NCBI GenBank assembly: GCA_934590135.1
Contig: CAKTOT010000026.1
Span: 1-22,897, forward strand
Source of the DNA: an uncultured Muribaculaceae bacterium
GTDB lineage: Bacteria; Bacteroidota; Bacteroidia; Bacteroidales; Muribaculaceae
Reading direction: 5' to 3'
DNA: 22,897 bases
Shown: one piece after another, positions 16,974 through 22,897 of the stretch
Numbering within the stretch: the first letter of the stretch is position 1
Layout of the letters: each line of letters begins with the position of its first letter
Notes under the pieces: model-generated
The model's database searches: none
Told to the model about the DNA's origin: nothing
What the model saw: only the letters and a program-made list of their open reading frames with translations
Position numbers and translations under genes: made by a program

Positions 16974-16993
16974 ATGGTGATGCCCGTCACCAT
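16974..16993 (-). promoter_or_regulatory. Hairpin in the thrC leader
   Basis: 16974-16980 pairs perfectly with 16987-16993 (7 bp) around a 6-nt loop. It lies about 47 nt upstream of the thrC start and inside the untranslated leader expected from the box at 17028-17035. No U-run follows on the minus strand, so it is not a simple intrinsic terminator. A regulatory role is possible but not shown. Confidence 0.35.
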
Positions 16994-17027
16994 ACGCCGT
17001 TAAAAATACAGCCGTCTTATACTGATG

Positions 17028-17035
17028 CAAAGATA
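17028..17035 (-). promoter_or_regulatory. -7 box of a thrC promoter
   Basis: The minus strand reads TATCTTTG from 17035 to 17028, matching TAnnTTTG. An A-tract lies just upstream (opposite the T8 run at 17040-17047). No TTTG stands at the right distance for -33. A start near 17020 would give a leader of about 95 nt before the thrC ATG. Confidence 0.45.
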
Positions 17036-17097
17036 ATGATTTTTTTTGCCATAGGCGGTATCTTTCGCCCGGTTTTTATAGCGGTGTTTCTGAATGT

Positions 17098-17127
17098 CGG
17101 CGTATGTTAAGCCGACCGAATACGCCG
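17098..17127 (-). terminator. Hairpin after ispE
   Basis: 17098-17105 pairs with 17120-17127 (8 bp) around a 14-nt loop, 4 nt beyond the ispE stop on the minus strand. It lacks a following U-run, so it may slow or partly end transcription between ispE and the thrC promoter, or protect the ispE 3' end. Confidence 0.4.
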
Positions 17128-17130
17128 TAT

Positions 17131-17967
17131 TTATAGCGTGGCCATAAATTTGTGCCTGTATTTCAGTGCTTCAAATGCTTTTGCGGCTTTTGATCTGTCT
17201 CGGAATAGTCCATATACCGCCGATCCGGATCCTGACATTGCCGAATAGTCTGCGCAGGCTTTGTAAAAGTATGCTTTAAGTTCGGCTATCGGCGGAAACA
17301 AAGGGAATACAGTGTCTTCGAACATATTATGAAGTTCGGTACGCCATTGTGTCAGAGGACGTTCGACTGTGTGCTCGACCGGAGTCGCATCTGGTTTCTT
17401 GGATACTCCGGCGTATGCTTGCGCTGTGGAGACGTGGCAGCCATCGGGTCGGCAGATGACTATTGTGAGGCCGCTTAGTGCCGGAATGGAGATCTTGCGC
17501 AGTGTCGTTCCGGTGCCGGAGACGACCATGGCGCTATCGTATACGAAAAACGGACAATCGGCTCCGATGGGAGAGACGATTTTTGCCATAGTGTCATCAT
17601 CAAAGCCCAATGAAAACAATGTGTTGAGTGCACGTACTGTGTATGCCGCATCAGCCGAGCCGCCACCCAAGCCGGCTCCGGATGGTATATTTTTCTGCAA
17701 GAAGATGTTCACTGCCGGAATGTCGTGATGTATGGCTTTGACGGCATTGTATGCTCGTATTACGAGATTGTCCGCATCGGAACAATCAAGAGCTTCTGTG
17801 CCGTAGCATTTTAATGTCGTGTGTGACTTGTCGGCAGCCGGTACAATCTCCAGCACATCGCTCCATCCGACTGGTACCATAATCGAATCAATATCATGGT
17901 ATCCATCCGGGCGTCGTCTTAAGATGTTGAGCCCGAGGTTGATTTTGGCGTGTGGAAATACAACCAT
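17131..17967 (-). CDS. ispE: 4-diphosphocytidyl-2-C-methyl-D-erythritol kinase
   Basis: 278 residues, typical length. It phosphorylates CDP-methylerythritol with ATP in the MEP isoprenoid pathway. It is a GHMP kinase: the N-terminal AKINLGLNILRRRPDGYH (7-24) carries the substrate-binding Lys8 and the H24 region, the ATP loop is PSGAGLGGGSADAA (95-108), and the catalytic Asp137 is in GADCPFF. The C-terminal SGSGSAVYGLF glycine motif is also present. The start MVVFPHAKINL is standard. It lies 95 nt downstream of lepA with no visible -7 box in the gap, so read-through from lepA is likely. Confidence 0.94.
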   Translation of the reverse strand: MVVFPHAKINLGLNILRRRPDGYHDIDSIMVPVGWSDVLEIVPAADKSHTTLKCYGTEALDCSDADNLVIRAYNAVKAIHHDIPAVNIFLQKNIPSGAGLGGGSADAAYTVRALNTLFSLGFDDDTMAKIVSPIGADCPFFVYDSAMVVSGTGTTLRKISIPALSGLTIVICRPDGCHVSTAQAYAGVSKKPDATPVEHTVERPLTQWRTELHNMFEDTVFPLFPPIAELKAYFYKACADYSAMSGSGSAVYGLFRDRSKAAKAFEALKYRHKFMATL

Positions 17968-18062
17968 GTTTGATGTGGATTTTGGTGTAGATACTTGTCT
18001 GATTATTCGTGGGTGATGGCGGTTGATGCTGCAGCCGGAGTGCTGTCGGTCAAGTGTGGCAA

Positions 18063-19850
18063 TTAATCAAGTTTCAGTACGGCAAGGAAGGCCTTTTGAG
18101 GTACTTCTACCGATCCGATTTGCTTCATACGCTTTTTGCCTTTCTTTTGTTTTTCAAGCAATTTGCGTTTACGTGAGATGTCGCCGCCGTAACACTTGGC
18201 TGTTACGTCCTTACGTACGGCTTTGATGGTTTCGCGTGCGATGATTTTGGCGCCTATGGCAGCTTGAATTGCAATGTCGAATTGTTGCCGTGGAATAAGT
18301 TCCTTGAGCTTCTCGCACATACGTCGGCCGAAAGTTACGGCATTGTCTGCGTGTGTGAGTGTGGATAGTGCATCCACGCTTTCACCGTTGAGGAGGATGT
18401 CGAGCTTGACCAAGCGGCTTTCGCGGAAGTCGTGCAGGTGGTAGTCGAAAGATGCGTAGCCTTTGGAGATGCTTTTGAGTTTGTCGTAGAAGTCTATCAC
18501 AATTTCGCCAAGCGGCATATCAAAGGTGAGCTCGAGTCTATTTCCGGAAATATATTCCTGTTTGATAAGCTCGCCTCGTTTGGATAGACATAGAGTCATT
18601 ATCGGTCCGATGAAGTCGGCGGTGGTGATTACACTGGCGCGTATATACGGCTCTTCGATGTGGTCTATCAGTGTAAGGTCAGGCAAGCCTGAAGGGTTGT
18701 GTACTTCTGTGACCGTACCTTTTTTATCGTAGACCTTATAGGAAACGTTGGGCACGGTGGTGATGACGTCCATGTCAAATTCGCGTCCGAGCCTTTCCTG
18801 AATTATTTCCATATGGAGTAGACCCAAGAATCCGCAACGGAAGCCAAAGCCGAGAGCGGCAGAGGACTCGGGGGTGAAAGTGAGCGAGGCATCGTTGAGC
18901 TGAAGTTTCTCAAGCGAAGCCCGCAGGTTCTCAAAGTCCTCGGTTTCAATAGGGTATACGCCGGCAAAAACCATGGGTTTGACTTCTTGGAAGCCTTCGA
19001 TGGCTTTGTCGCATGGACGGGCAACGTGTGTGATGGTGTCGCCGACTTTCACTTCCTTGGAGGTTTTGATGCCGGAAATGATATAGCCCACATTTCCGGC
19101 CGAAATCTCGTTGGTGGGCAGCATTTCAAGTTTGAGGACACCGACTTCGTCTGCATTGTACTGCTTGCCTGTGGCAACGAATTTTACGAAATCGTTTTTA
19201 CGTAGCGTGCCGTTGATAATCTTGAAATAAGCGATAATGCCTCGGAAGGGGTTGAATACCGAGTCGAATATCAATGCCTGAAGCGGAGCGTCCGGGTCTC
19301 CTTTAGGCGCCGGAATGCGCTCGACTATGGCGCGGAGTATGGCGGGAATGCCTTCGCCTGTTTTGCCGGAGGCTCGGATTATTTCCTCGCGTTTGCATCC
19401 GAGTAGCTCGACTATTTGATCCTCAACTTCGTCAGGTTTGGCCGAGTCGAGATCCACTTTATTTATTACCGGAATGATTTCCAGGTCGTTGTCTATTGCC
19501 ATGTATAGATTGGAAATAGTTTGAGCCTGGATGCCTTGGGTCGCATCGACAATAAGCAGGGCGCCTTCGCACGCGGCAATGGAGCGAGACACTTCATACG
19601 AAAAGTCTACGTGTCCCGGGGTGTCTATGAGGTTGAGTGTGTATTCCGTGCCGTCAATGGTATGAAGCATCTGTATTGCGTGGCTTTTGATAGTGATGCC
19701 ACGTTCGCGTTCAAGATCCATATCGTCCAGCACCTGGGCTTCCATATCTTTGGGTGCGACAGTGCCGGTATATTCGAGAAGTCTGTCGGCAAGAGTCGAC
19801 TTGCCGTGGTCTATGTGCGCTATTATGCAGAAGTTGCGTATATGGTTCAT
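18063..19850 (-). CDS. lepA: Elongation factor 4 (LepA), ribosome back-translocating GTPase
   Basis: 595 residues from the ATG at 19850. The open frame extends 26 codons upstream to 19928, but that extension runs through the promoter and has no family match. GTPase motifs are G1 AHIDHGKS (11-18), G2 RGIT (50-53), G3 DTPGH (76-80) and G4 NKVD (130-133). The C-terminal part holds the LepA-specific region, with a Lys/Arg-rich stretch (CYGGDISRKRKLLEKQKKGKKRMK) ending in QKAFLAVLKLD, complete as in other LepA proteins. The protein acts on ribosomes, where it back-translocates stalled complexes or helps subunit assembly. It heads the minus-strand block that continues into ispE. Confidence 0.97.
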   Translation of the reverse strand: MNHIRNFCIIAHIDHGKSTLADRLLEYTGTVAPKDMEAQVLDDMDLERERGITIKSHAIQMLHTIDGTEYTLNLIDTPGHVDFSYEVSRSIAACEGALLIVDATQGIQAQTISNLYMAIDNDLEIIPVINKVDLDSAKPDEVEDQIVELLGCKREEIIRASGKTGEGIPAILRAIVERIPAPKGDPDAPLQALIFDSVFNPFRGIIAYFKIINGTLRKNDFVKFVATGKQYNADEVGVLKLEMLPTNEISAGNVGYIISGIKTSKEVKVGDTITHVARPCDKAIEGFQEVKPMVFAGVYPIETEDFENLRASLEKLQLNDASLTFTPESSAALGFGFRCGFLGLLHMEIIQERLGREFDMDVITTVPNVSYKVYDKKGTVTEVHNPSGLPDLTLIDHIEEPYIRASVITTADFIGPIMTLCLSKRGELIKQEYISGNRLELTFDMPLGEIVIDFYDKLKSISKGYASFDYHLHDFRESRLVKLDILLNGESVDALSTLTHADNAVTFGRRMCEKLKELIPRQQFDIAIQAAIGAKIIARETIKAVRKDVTAKCYGGDISRKRKLLEKQKKGKKRMKQIGSVEVPQKAFLAVLKLD

Positions 19851-19881
19851 ATTTTGTTCGAAATTGCAGCTGTTGGCTGTG

Positions 19882-19913
19882 CAAAGGTACAAAAAAACCG
19901 CGTAAGGGGCAAT
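19882..19913 (-). promoter_or_regulatory. Promoter of lepA
   Basis: On the minus strand, TACCTTTG (19889-19882) fits TAnnTTTG. ATTG (19913-19910) lies 20 nt upstream, in the right place for the -33 element. A poly-T tract (opposite A7 at 19891-19897) sits just before the -7 box. Transcription from about 19875 would give a leader of about 25 nt before the lepA start at 19850. Confidence 0.6.
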
Positions 19914-20033
19914 AAGGTATCGGTGCACTGCCGGATAGTTGGGGGTGGCAGCGTGTAATGTGCTCCTATATAGTATGGTAGGATGGCGTTATGTGCAGGA
20001 GAGAATTATGCTGTGTGCCGAGTAATAATGTTG

Positions 20034-20405
20034 TTACTTTAGGAACGCGAGGTATACAGCGCCTATCAGCAGGAGGAATGCTGCAATATGATTCCAGCGT
20101 AGTGTCTCGCCGCCGAAAACAAACATTGTGATGACAGTGAACACTACCAAAGTAATGGCCTCTTGGGTTACTTTGAGTTGCATCAATGTCATCGGTCCGC
20201 CGTTGCCTTCGTATCCTATACGATTGGCTGGAATCATAAATGAGTACTCGAATAGTGCTATGGCCCATGAGAAGATTATCACGAGCCAAAGCGGCCAATG
20301 TGTGGATATGCCGGCTGTCTGCAATTTGAGATGCCCATACCAAGCAAAAGTCATAAAAACATTAGAAACTACCAAAAGTAGTATTGTTGTAATTAAAGGG
20401 CTCAT
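20034..20405 (-). CDS. Four-helix membrane protein, DMT/DUF486 family
   Basis: 123 residues with four hydrophobic helices at about 4-22, 37-57, 82-98 and 104-122. The FEYSFMIPANRIG stretch (52-64) and the QLKV(T)QE segment (76-82) between helices 2 and 3 are typical of the DUF486 family, small members of the drug/metabolite transporter superfamily. Half-size members usually act as dimers, but no substrate is known for this branch. The start overlaps the stop of the upstream hydrolase gene by 4 nt (ATGA), so the two are likely translated together. The gap to lepA (19851-20033) contains the lepA promoter and no other gene. Confidence 0.85.
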   Translation of the reverse strand: MSPLITTILLLVVSNVFMTFAWYGHLKLQTAGISTHWPLWLVIIFSWAIALFEYSFMIPANRIGYEGNGGPMTLMQLKVTQEAITLVVFTVITMFVFGGETLRWNHIAAFLLLIGAVYLAFLK

Positions 20406-21484
20406 TTCGTAGTATGCTTGTTGTATTCTTTAAGGCTCAGTGCGCGTTCTTCGGGCATCTTTGAGCGTAGATAATTCATGTCTATGTAGACTTTATCACC
20501 CGGACGTTGCAATGGGAATGCCTTGTATTTGGCTTTTAGAACCTCGTTGCATGCTGGACTGCGCCATCCAGGGGCTGACGGCTGCAATTCTGGAGGCACC
20601 GAATCGGTTGTGACTGCTCGGACGTGGCTGCAGGGTGGGTAGCCGATGACAGTCCACATTACGGCATCTTTGGGATCACTGCCCGGAGCTACACCCTCAA
20701 TAACAATTGAGGCGGAGGATATGCGCCGTGGTATAAAATCTTGGTCTATAGCCCAACGGGCGCTGTCGCATAAGACATCACGACCCAGACGGCTGTGGTA
20801 GAACGACCTTGATACATCCTCGGTGAAGAATGCGGGGGTGAGTGTGTGGCGTTGTATTCGCTCTTCGGCAAGGTGGCATAGGTTGTCGTAGCGGACGTAT
20901 CCGTACCCTGTCGTGTCGTTGCCGCTAAACGAGAAATTTGTGCGCATCAGCACGTCGTTTTCGCTGTCTTTGAGATAGTAGGCTGTGTACCCGTTGTCGT
21001 TGGTCTCAAAGTAAGCGCCGTTGCCGTAGGCGTCGATGACGCCGAAATTGGCTTGTACGCCCATAGGACGCGGTAGAGAGTCCAGTAGTGTGGCGAAATC
21101 GGCGACAGTGCGGCAGCGGCCCAATGCCAAGGACATCACAGCGCCTTCTTGATCTACCAGCTTTGCTGTGTCCGGTGCAAGGTTATATGATGCAGTATTC
21201 ATAATCCCGAATCCGGTGTCATTCAGCCCCATCCATGCTTCCGAACGGAGACTGTCGCCGCCGTTGAATAACGCTACATACCTGAATTGCCCGGGCCGGC
21301 ATACAGTGTCTACAAAATTATGCTCGGTGCCGGTGTCACGATGTTTCCACAACAGAGGACGTCCGTTGGCGGATGCACGTGCGCCTACTATCATTGAGGT
21401 GCAAGCCTGTGTGTCTTGCGGCAACGTCATGGATGTGACCAAAACGCTGATTAAGAGAGTCGTGCGAAGAAATAATGTGCTCAT
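20402..21484 (-). CDS. Secreted Ntn-hydrolase, isopenicillin-N acyltransferase/C45-like family
   Basis: 360 residues. The signal peptide (about 1-27, hydrophobic core 8-20, ending TQA) is followed directly by Cys28 in CTSMIVGARASANGRPLLWK. Cleavage there would expose the Cys as the N-terminal nucleophile, which is how Ntn amide hydrolases mature. HRDTG (48-52) and the later NFGVIDAYGNGAYFETND segment fit the family that includes isopenicillin-N acyltransferase and carcinine hydrolase; C69 dipeptidases also begin CTS and are the main alternative. The protein would act in the periplasm or outside, cleaving linear amides such as N-acyl amino acids or small peptides. The substrate is unknown. Because a Cys follows a signal peptide, a lipoprotein reading was considered, but TQAC is a poor lipobox. 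It is coupled to the membrane protein at 20034-20405. Confidence 0.78.
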   Translation of the reverse strand: MSTLFLRTTLLISVLVTSMTLPQDTQACTSMIVGARASANGRPLLWKHRDTGTEHNFVDTVCRPGQFRYVALFNGGDSLRSEAWMGLNDTGFGIMNTASYNLAPDTAKLVDQEGAVMSLALGRCRTVADFATLLDSLPRPMGVQANFGVIDAYGNGAYFETNDNGYTAYYLKDSENDVLMRTNFSFSGNDTTGYGYVRYDNLCHLAEERIQRHTLTPAFFTEDVSRSFYHSRLGRDVLCDSARWAIDQDFIPRRISSASIVIEGVAPGSDPKDAVMWTVIGYPPCSHVRAVTTDSVPPELQPSAPGWRSPACNEVLKAKYKAFPLQRPGDKVYIDMNYLRSKMPEERALSLKEYNKHTTK

Positions 21485-21578
21485 TTATTATATATATAAT
21501 TGCCGATGACATCTTTGCAGAGCATCGATGGCTGAGGCTTTGGGTGGATATTCGGTGTCTTTGGCCTTTTTAGACATA

Positions 21579-21586
21579 CAAAATTA
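21579..21586 (-). promoter_or_regulatory. -7 box for the Ntn-hydrolase gene
   Basis: The minus strand reads TAATTTTG from 21586 to 21579 (TAnnTTTG). No TTTG is found 19-21 nt upstream. Use of this box would give a leader of about 90 nt. It stands 24 nt from the opposite-strand -7 box of ftsE. Confidence 0.4.
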
Positions 21587-21609
21587 CGCATTTATTCGCA
21601 GAAATTGAG

Positions 21610-21617
21610 TACTTTTG
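21610..21617 (+). promoter_or_regulatory. -7 box for ftsE
   Basis: TACTTTTG at 21610-21617 matches TAnnTTTG. The -33 region has no clear TTTG. The start would fall near 21623, leaving a leader of about 47 nt. The leader contains AAGGA a few bases before the ATG, which resembles a Shine-Dalgarno site and is unusual among the genes of this window. Confidence 0.5.
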
Positions 21618-21669
21618 TGTGGACTAAGCCGTTTGGCATCATTAAACGCATTTAATCATAAAGGACAAT

Positions 21670-22338
21670 ATGTCGCTGATCGAATATCAAGACGTGGAAC
21701 TACGTCGTAAAGAATTTGTCGTGTTCAAAGATGTTACGTTTAGCATTGACCCCGGCCAACCGGTTTATTTGGTAGGTAAAGTCGGTAGTGGCAAAAGTAC
21801 ATTGCTTAAGTCTTTATATGCCGAAGTGCCTGTGTCCGAGCAAGGTCATGCCCAAGTACTCGGATATGATATGACAAAGTTGCGCCGTCGAGATATACCA
21901 AAGTTGCGCCGTCGTATGGGCATCGTTTTCCAAGACTTTCAATTGCTGATGGATCGCAATGTGTATGCTAATCTTGAGTTTGTGCTTTTGGCTACGGGAT
22001 GGCGCGACCGAAAACAACGCGAGGATCGTATACTTGAGGTTCTTGATCGGGTCGGTATGCCCAATAAGAGTTACAAAATGCCGCATCAATTGAGTGGCGG
22101 AGAGCAACAGCGCGTAGTGATTGCGCGGGCATTGCTCAATAATCCGGATGTAATTCTTGCGGACGAACCCACCGGCAATCTTGACCCTGAAACCGGACAG
22201 CAAATTTTTCACTTACTAAGCAATATCGCTTCGGAGGGAAAGGCAGTAGTAGTGGCTACGCACAATCATTCGCTGATAGACCAATTTCCCGGCCGTGTGT
22301 TTATCTGCGAAGATAAGCACCTTAGCGAACTGCCTTAA
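21670..22338 (+). CDS. ftsE: Cell-division ATP-binding protein FtsE
   Basis: 222 residues, full length. This is the ABC ATPase that works with FtsX at the inner membrane to activate septal peptidoglycan hydrolysis. Walker A is GKVGSGKST (36-44), the Q-loop is in VFQDFQLL (86-93), the signature is LSGGEQQR (141-148), and Walker B is VILADEP (161-167) with the H-loop His in ATHNH. VFQDFQLLMDR and the following NVYANLEF are hallmarks of FtsE rather than of LolD- or MacB-type ATPases. A 16-nt direct repeat (21875-21890 and 21899-21914) encodes two KLRRR motifs, which the family commonly has. No ftsX follows; the next gene is convergent. The partner must be encoded elsewhere. Confidence 0.92.
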   Translation: MSLIEYQDVELRRKEFVVFKDVTFSIDPGQPVYLVGKVGSGKSTLLKSLYAEVPVSEQGHAQVLGYDMTKLRRRDIPKLRRRMGIVFQDFQLLMDRNVYANLEFVLLATGWRDRKQREDRILEVLDRVGMPNKSYKMPHQLSGGEQQRVVIARALLNNPDVILADEPTGNLDPETGQQIFHLLSNIASEGKAVVVATHNHSLIDQFPGRVFICEDKHLSELP

Positions 22339-22340
22339 TC

Positions 22341-22419
22341 AGCCGAGCCCCAAGCCCTTAACGTAAAAGGTCGCTGAGTATATAATTAATACAAAGCGAC
22401 TTTCTAACGCTTCTCGGCT
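22341..22419. terminator. Nested hairpins between convergent ftsE and OmpA-like genes
   Basis: 22341-22347 pairs with 22413-22419 (7 bp), enclosing 22370-22375 paired with 22395-22400 (6 bp). The inner loop is AT-rich. The whole structure fills the 86-nt gap between two convergent genes, so it probably ends both transcripts. No long U-run is present. Confidence 0.55.
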
Positions 22420-22424
22420 CTATG

Positions 22425-22897
22425 TCAGTTGAGTGTGCCTGTACGAGCACGCTTGATGACGTTTTCTTCCGGTATAACGTATATTTCGACGCGGCGATTT
22501 CGTTGTCTGTTCTTGACGGAAGTGTTTGGCGAACGCGGTTCTTCGGACCCCATACCATAGGGGATAATATTTGTTTCGATATCGCCGGCCAAGTTGTCGA
22601 AATAGTCTGCAATGATGTCAGCACGTTTTTCGGTGAGATTGTCGCAATATTGTTCGCTACCGGTATTATCGGAGTATACTACGACGAGTATTTTGTATGA
22701 CGTCGGTTTGCGTAGCAATTCTTTGAAGGCGTTGAGGTAGAACGGCGCATGAGCACGCAGTTCGTCATCGTTGGCTTTGAAAAGCGTGTCGCAAGGGATG
22801 ATTATGCTGTATACCTCGTTCTTGCGATGCATGACAACTTCGAGATTGTGCCGCGCAAATTGGTTGGCGTTGTTGCCCATGTGCCGCTGTATTGCAG
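22425..22897 (-). CDS. OmpA-domain protein, C-terminal part (cut by the window edge)
   Basis: About 157 residues are visible. The frame stays open to the right edge, so the start lies outside; the ATG at 22880 is internal or at best an alternative. The visible part has a strand segment (EVYSIIIPCDTLF) and then an OmpA/MotB-like peptidoglycan-binding fold: FKELLRKPTSYKILVVVYSDNTGSE in place of the classical TDxxG strand, a DNLTEKRADIIADYF helix, a GMGSEEPRSPN loop, and NRQRNRRVEIYV as the conserved end. The family tethers the outer membrane to peptidoglycan through the diaminopimelate side chain. What lies N-terminal (barrel or lipid anchor) is unknown. Transcription converges on ftsE. Confidence 0.82.
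   Translation of the reverse strand, partial: AIQRHMGNNANQFARHNLEVVMHRKNEVYSIIIPCDTLFKANDDELRAHAPFYLNAFKELLRKPTSYKILVVVYSDNTGSEQYCDNLTEKRADIIADYFDNLAGDIETNIIPYGMGSEEPRSPNTSVKNRQRNRRVEIYVIPEENVIKRARTGTLN

Noticed and set aside
19851..19928. 26-codon upstream extension of lepA
   Set aside because: It runs through the -7 box at 19882-19889, and the ATG at 19850 gives the standard LepA N-terminus.
21875..21914. 16-nt direct repeat inside ftsE as a recent slippage duplication
   Set aside because: It encodes two KLRRR-type motifs in a region where FtsE proteins normally carry two basic clusters, and the protein keeps its normal length.
1..22897. CRISPR arrays, tRNA/rRNA genes, insertion sequences, attachment sites
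   Set aside because: I looked for spaced repeats, T-loop sequences, transposase motifs and flanking terminal repeats and found none.

Overview
The window looks like chromosomal DNA of a Bacteroidales bacterium. The signs are lipoproteins with DUF4493-like and PCMD-like domains, a DUF5686 outer-membrane protein, a TrmA-family methyltransferase of the RlmD type, starts almost without Shine-Dalgarno sequences, and repeated TAnnTTTG boxes, which are the -7 element of the Bacteroidetes primary sigma factor. A Muribaculaceae-like member would fit, but I cannot fix the family from sequence alone. I see no tRNA, rRNA, CRISPR, insertion sequence or phage gene.

Layout. (1) 1-710 has no convincing protein gene. 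It holds dense, nested inverted repeats. On the minus strand these are bracketed by a promoter (497-526) and a U-run (171-166), so I read them as an unidentified structured RNA of about 325 nt. (2) 711-6646 is a plus-strand envelope cassette: lipoprotein, two tandem paralogous outer-membrane barrels, lipoprotein. The two lipoproteins share a C-terminal PCMD-like domain. It is followed by an rlmD-like rRNA methyltransferase gene (6709-8208). (3) A CYTH triphosphatase gene (minus) converges on rlmD with a 61-nt overlap and diverges from a large DUF5686 outer-membrane gene (8694-11252). That gene ends at a strong two-way hairpin terminator. (4) 11431-19850 is a long minus-strand run of housekeeping genes. 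Read in transcription order it is lepA, ispE, thrC, a small helical protein, an acyltransferase, an omega-amidase-type nitrilase, trmN6, purT, and a small unknown protein translationally coupled to purT. (5) 20034-21484 (minus) is a secreted Ntn-hydrolase overlapping a four-helix DUF486 membrane protein by 4 nt. (6) 21670-22338 (plus) is ftsE, divergent from the hydrolase. It converges, across a hairpin-rich gap, on an OmpA-domain gene cut by the right edge.

How they work together. Most genes are core functions: translation and its fidelity (lepA, rlmD, trmN6), isoprenoids (ispE), threonine (thrC), purines (purT), phospholipid (the PlsC-like gene) and division (ftsE). The accessory and most open parts are the candidate RNA at the left end and the lipoprotein-barrel-barrel-lipoprotein cassette.
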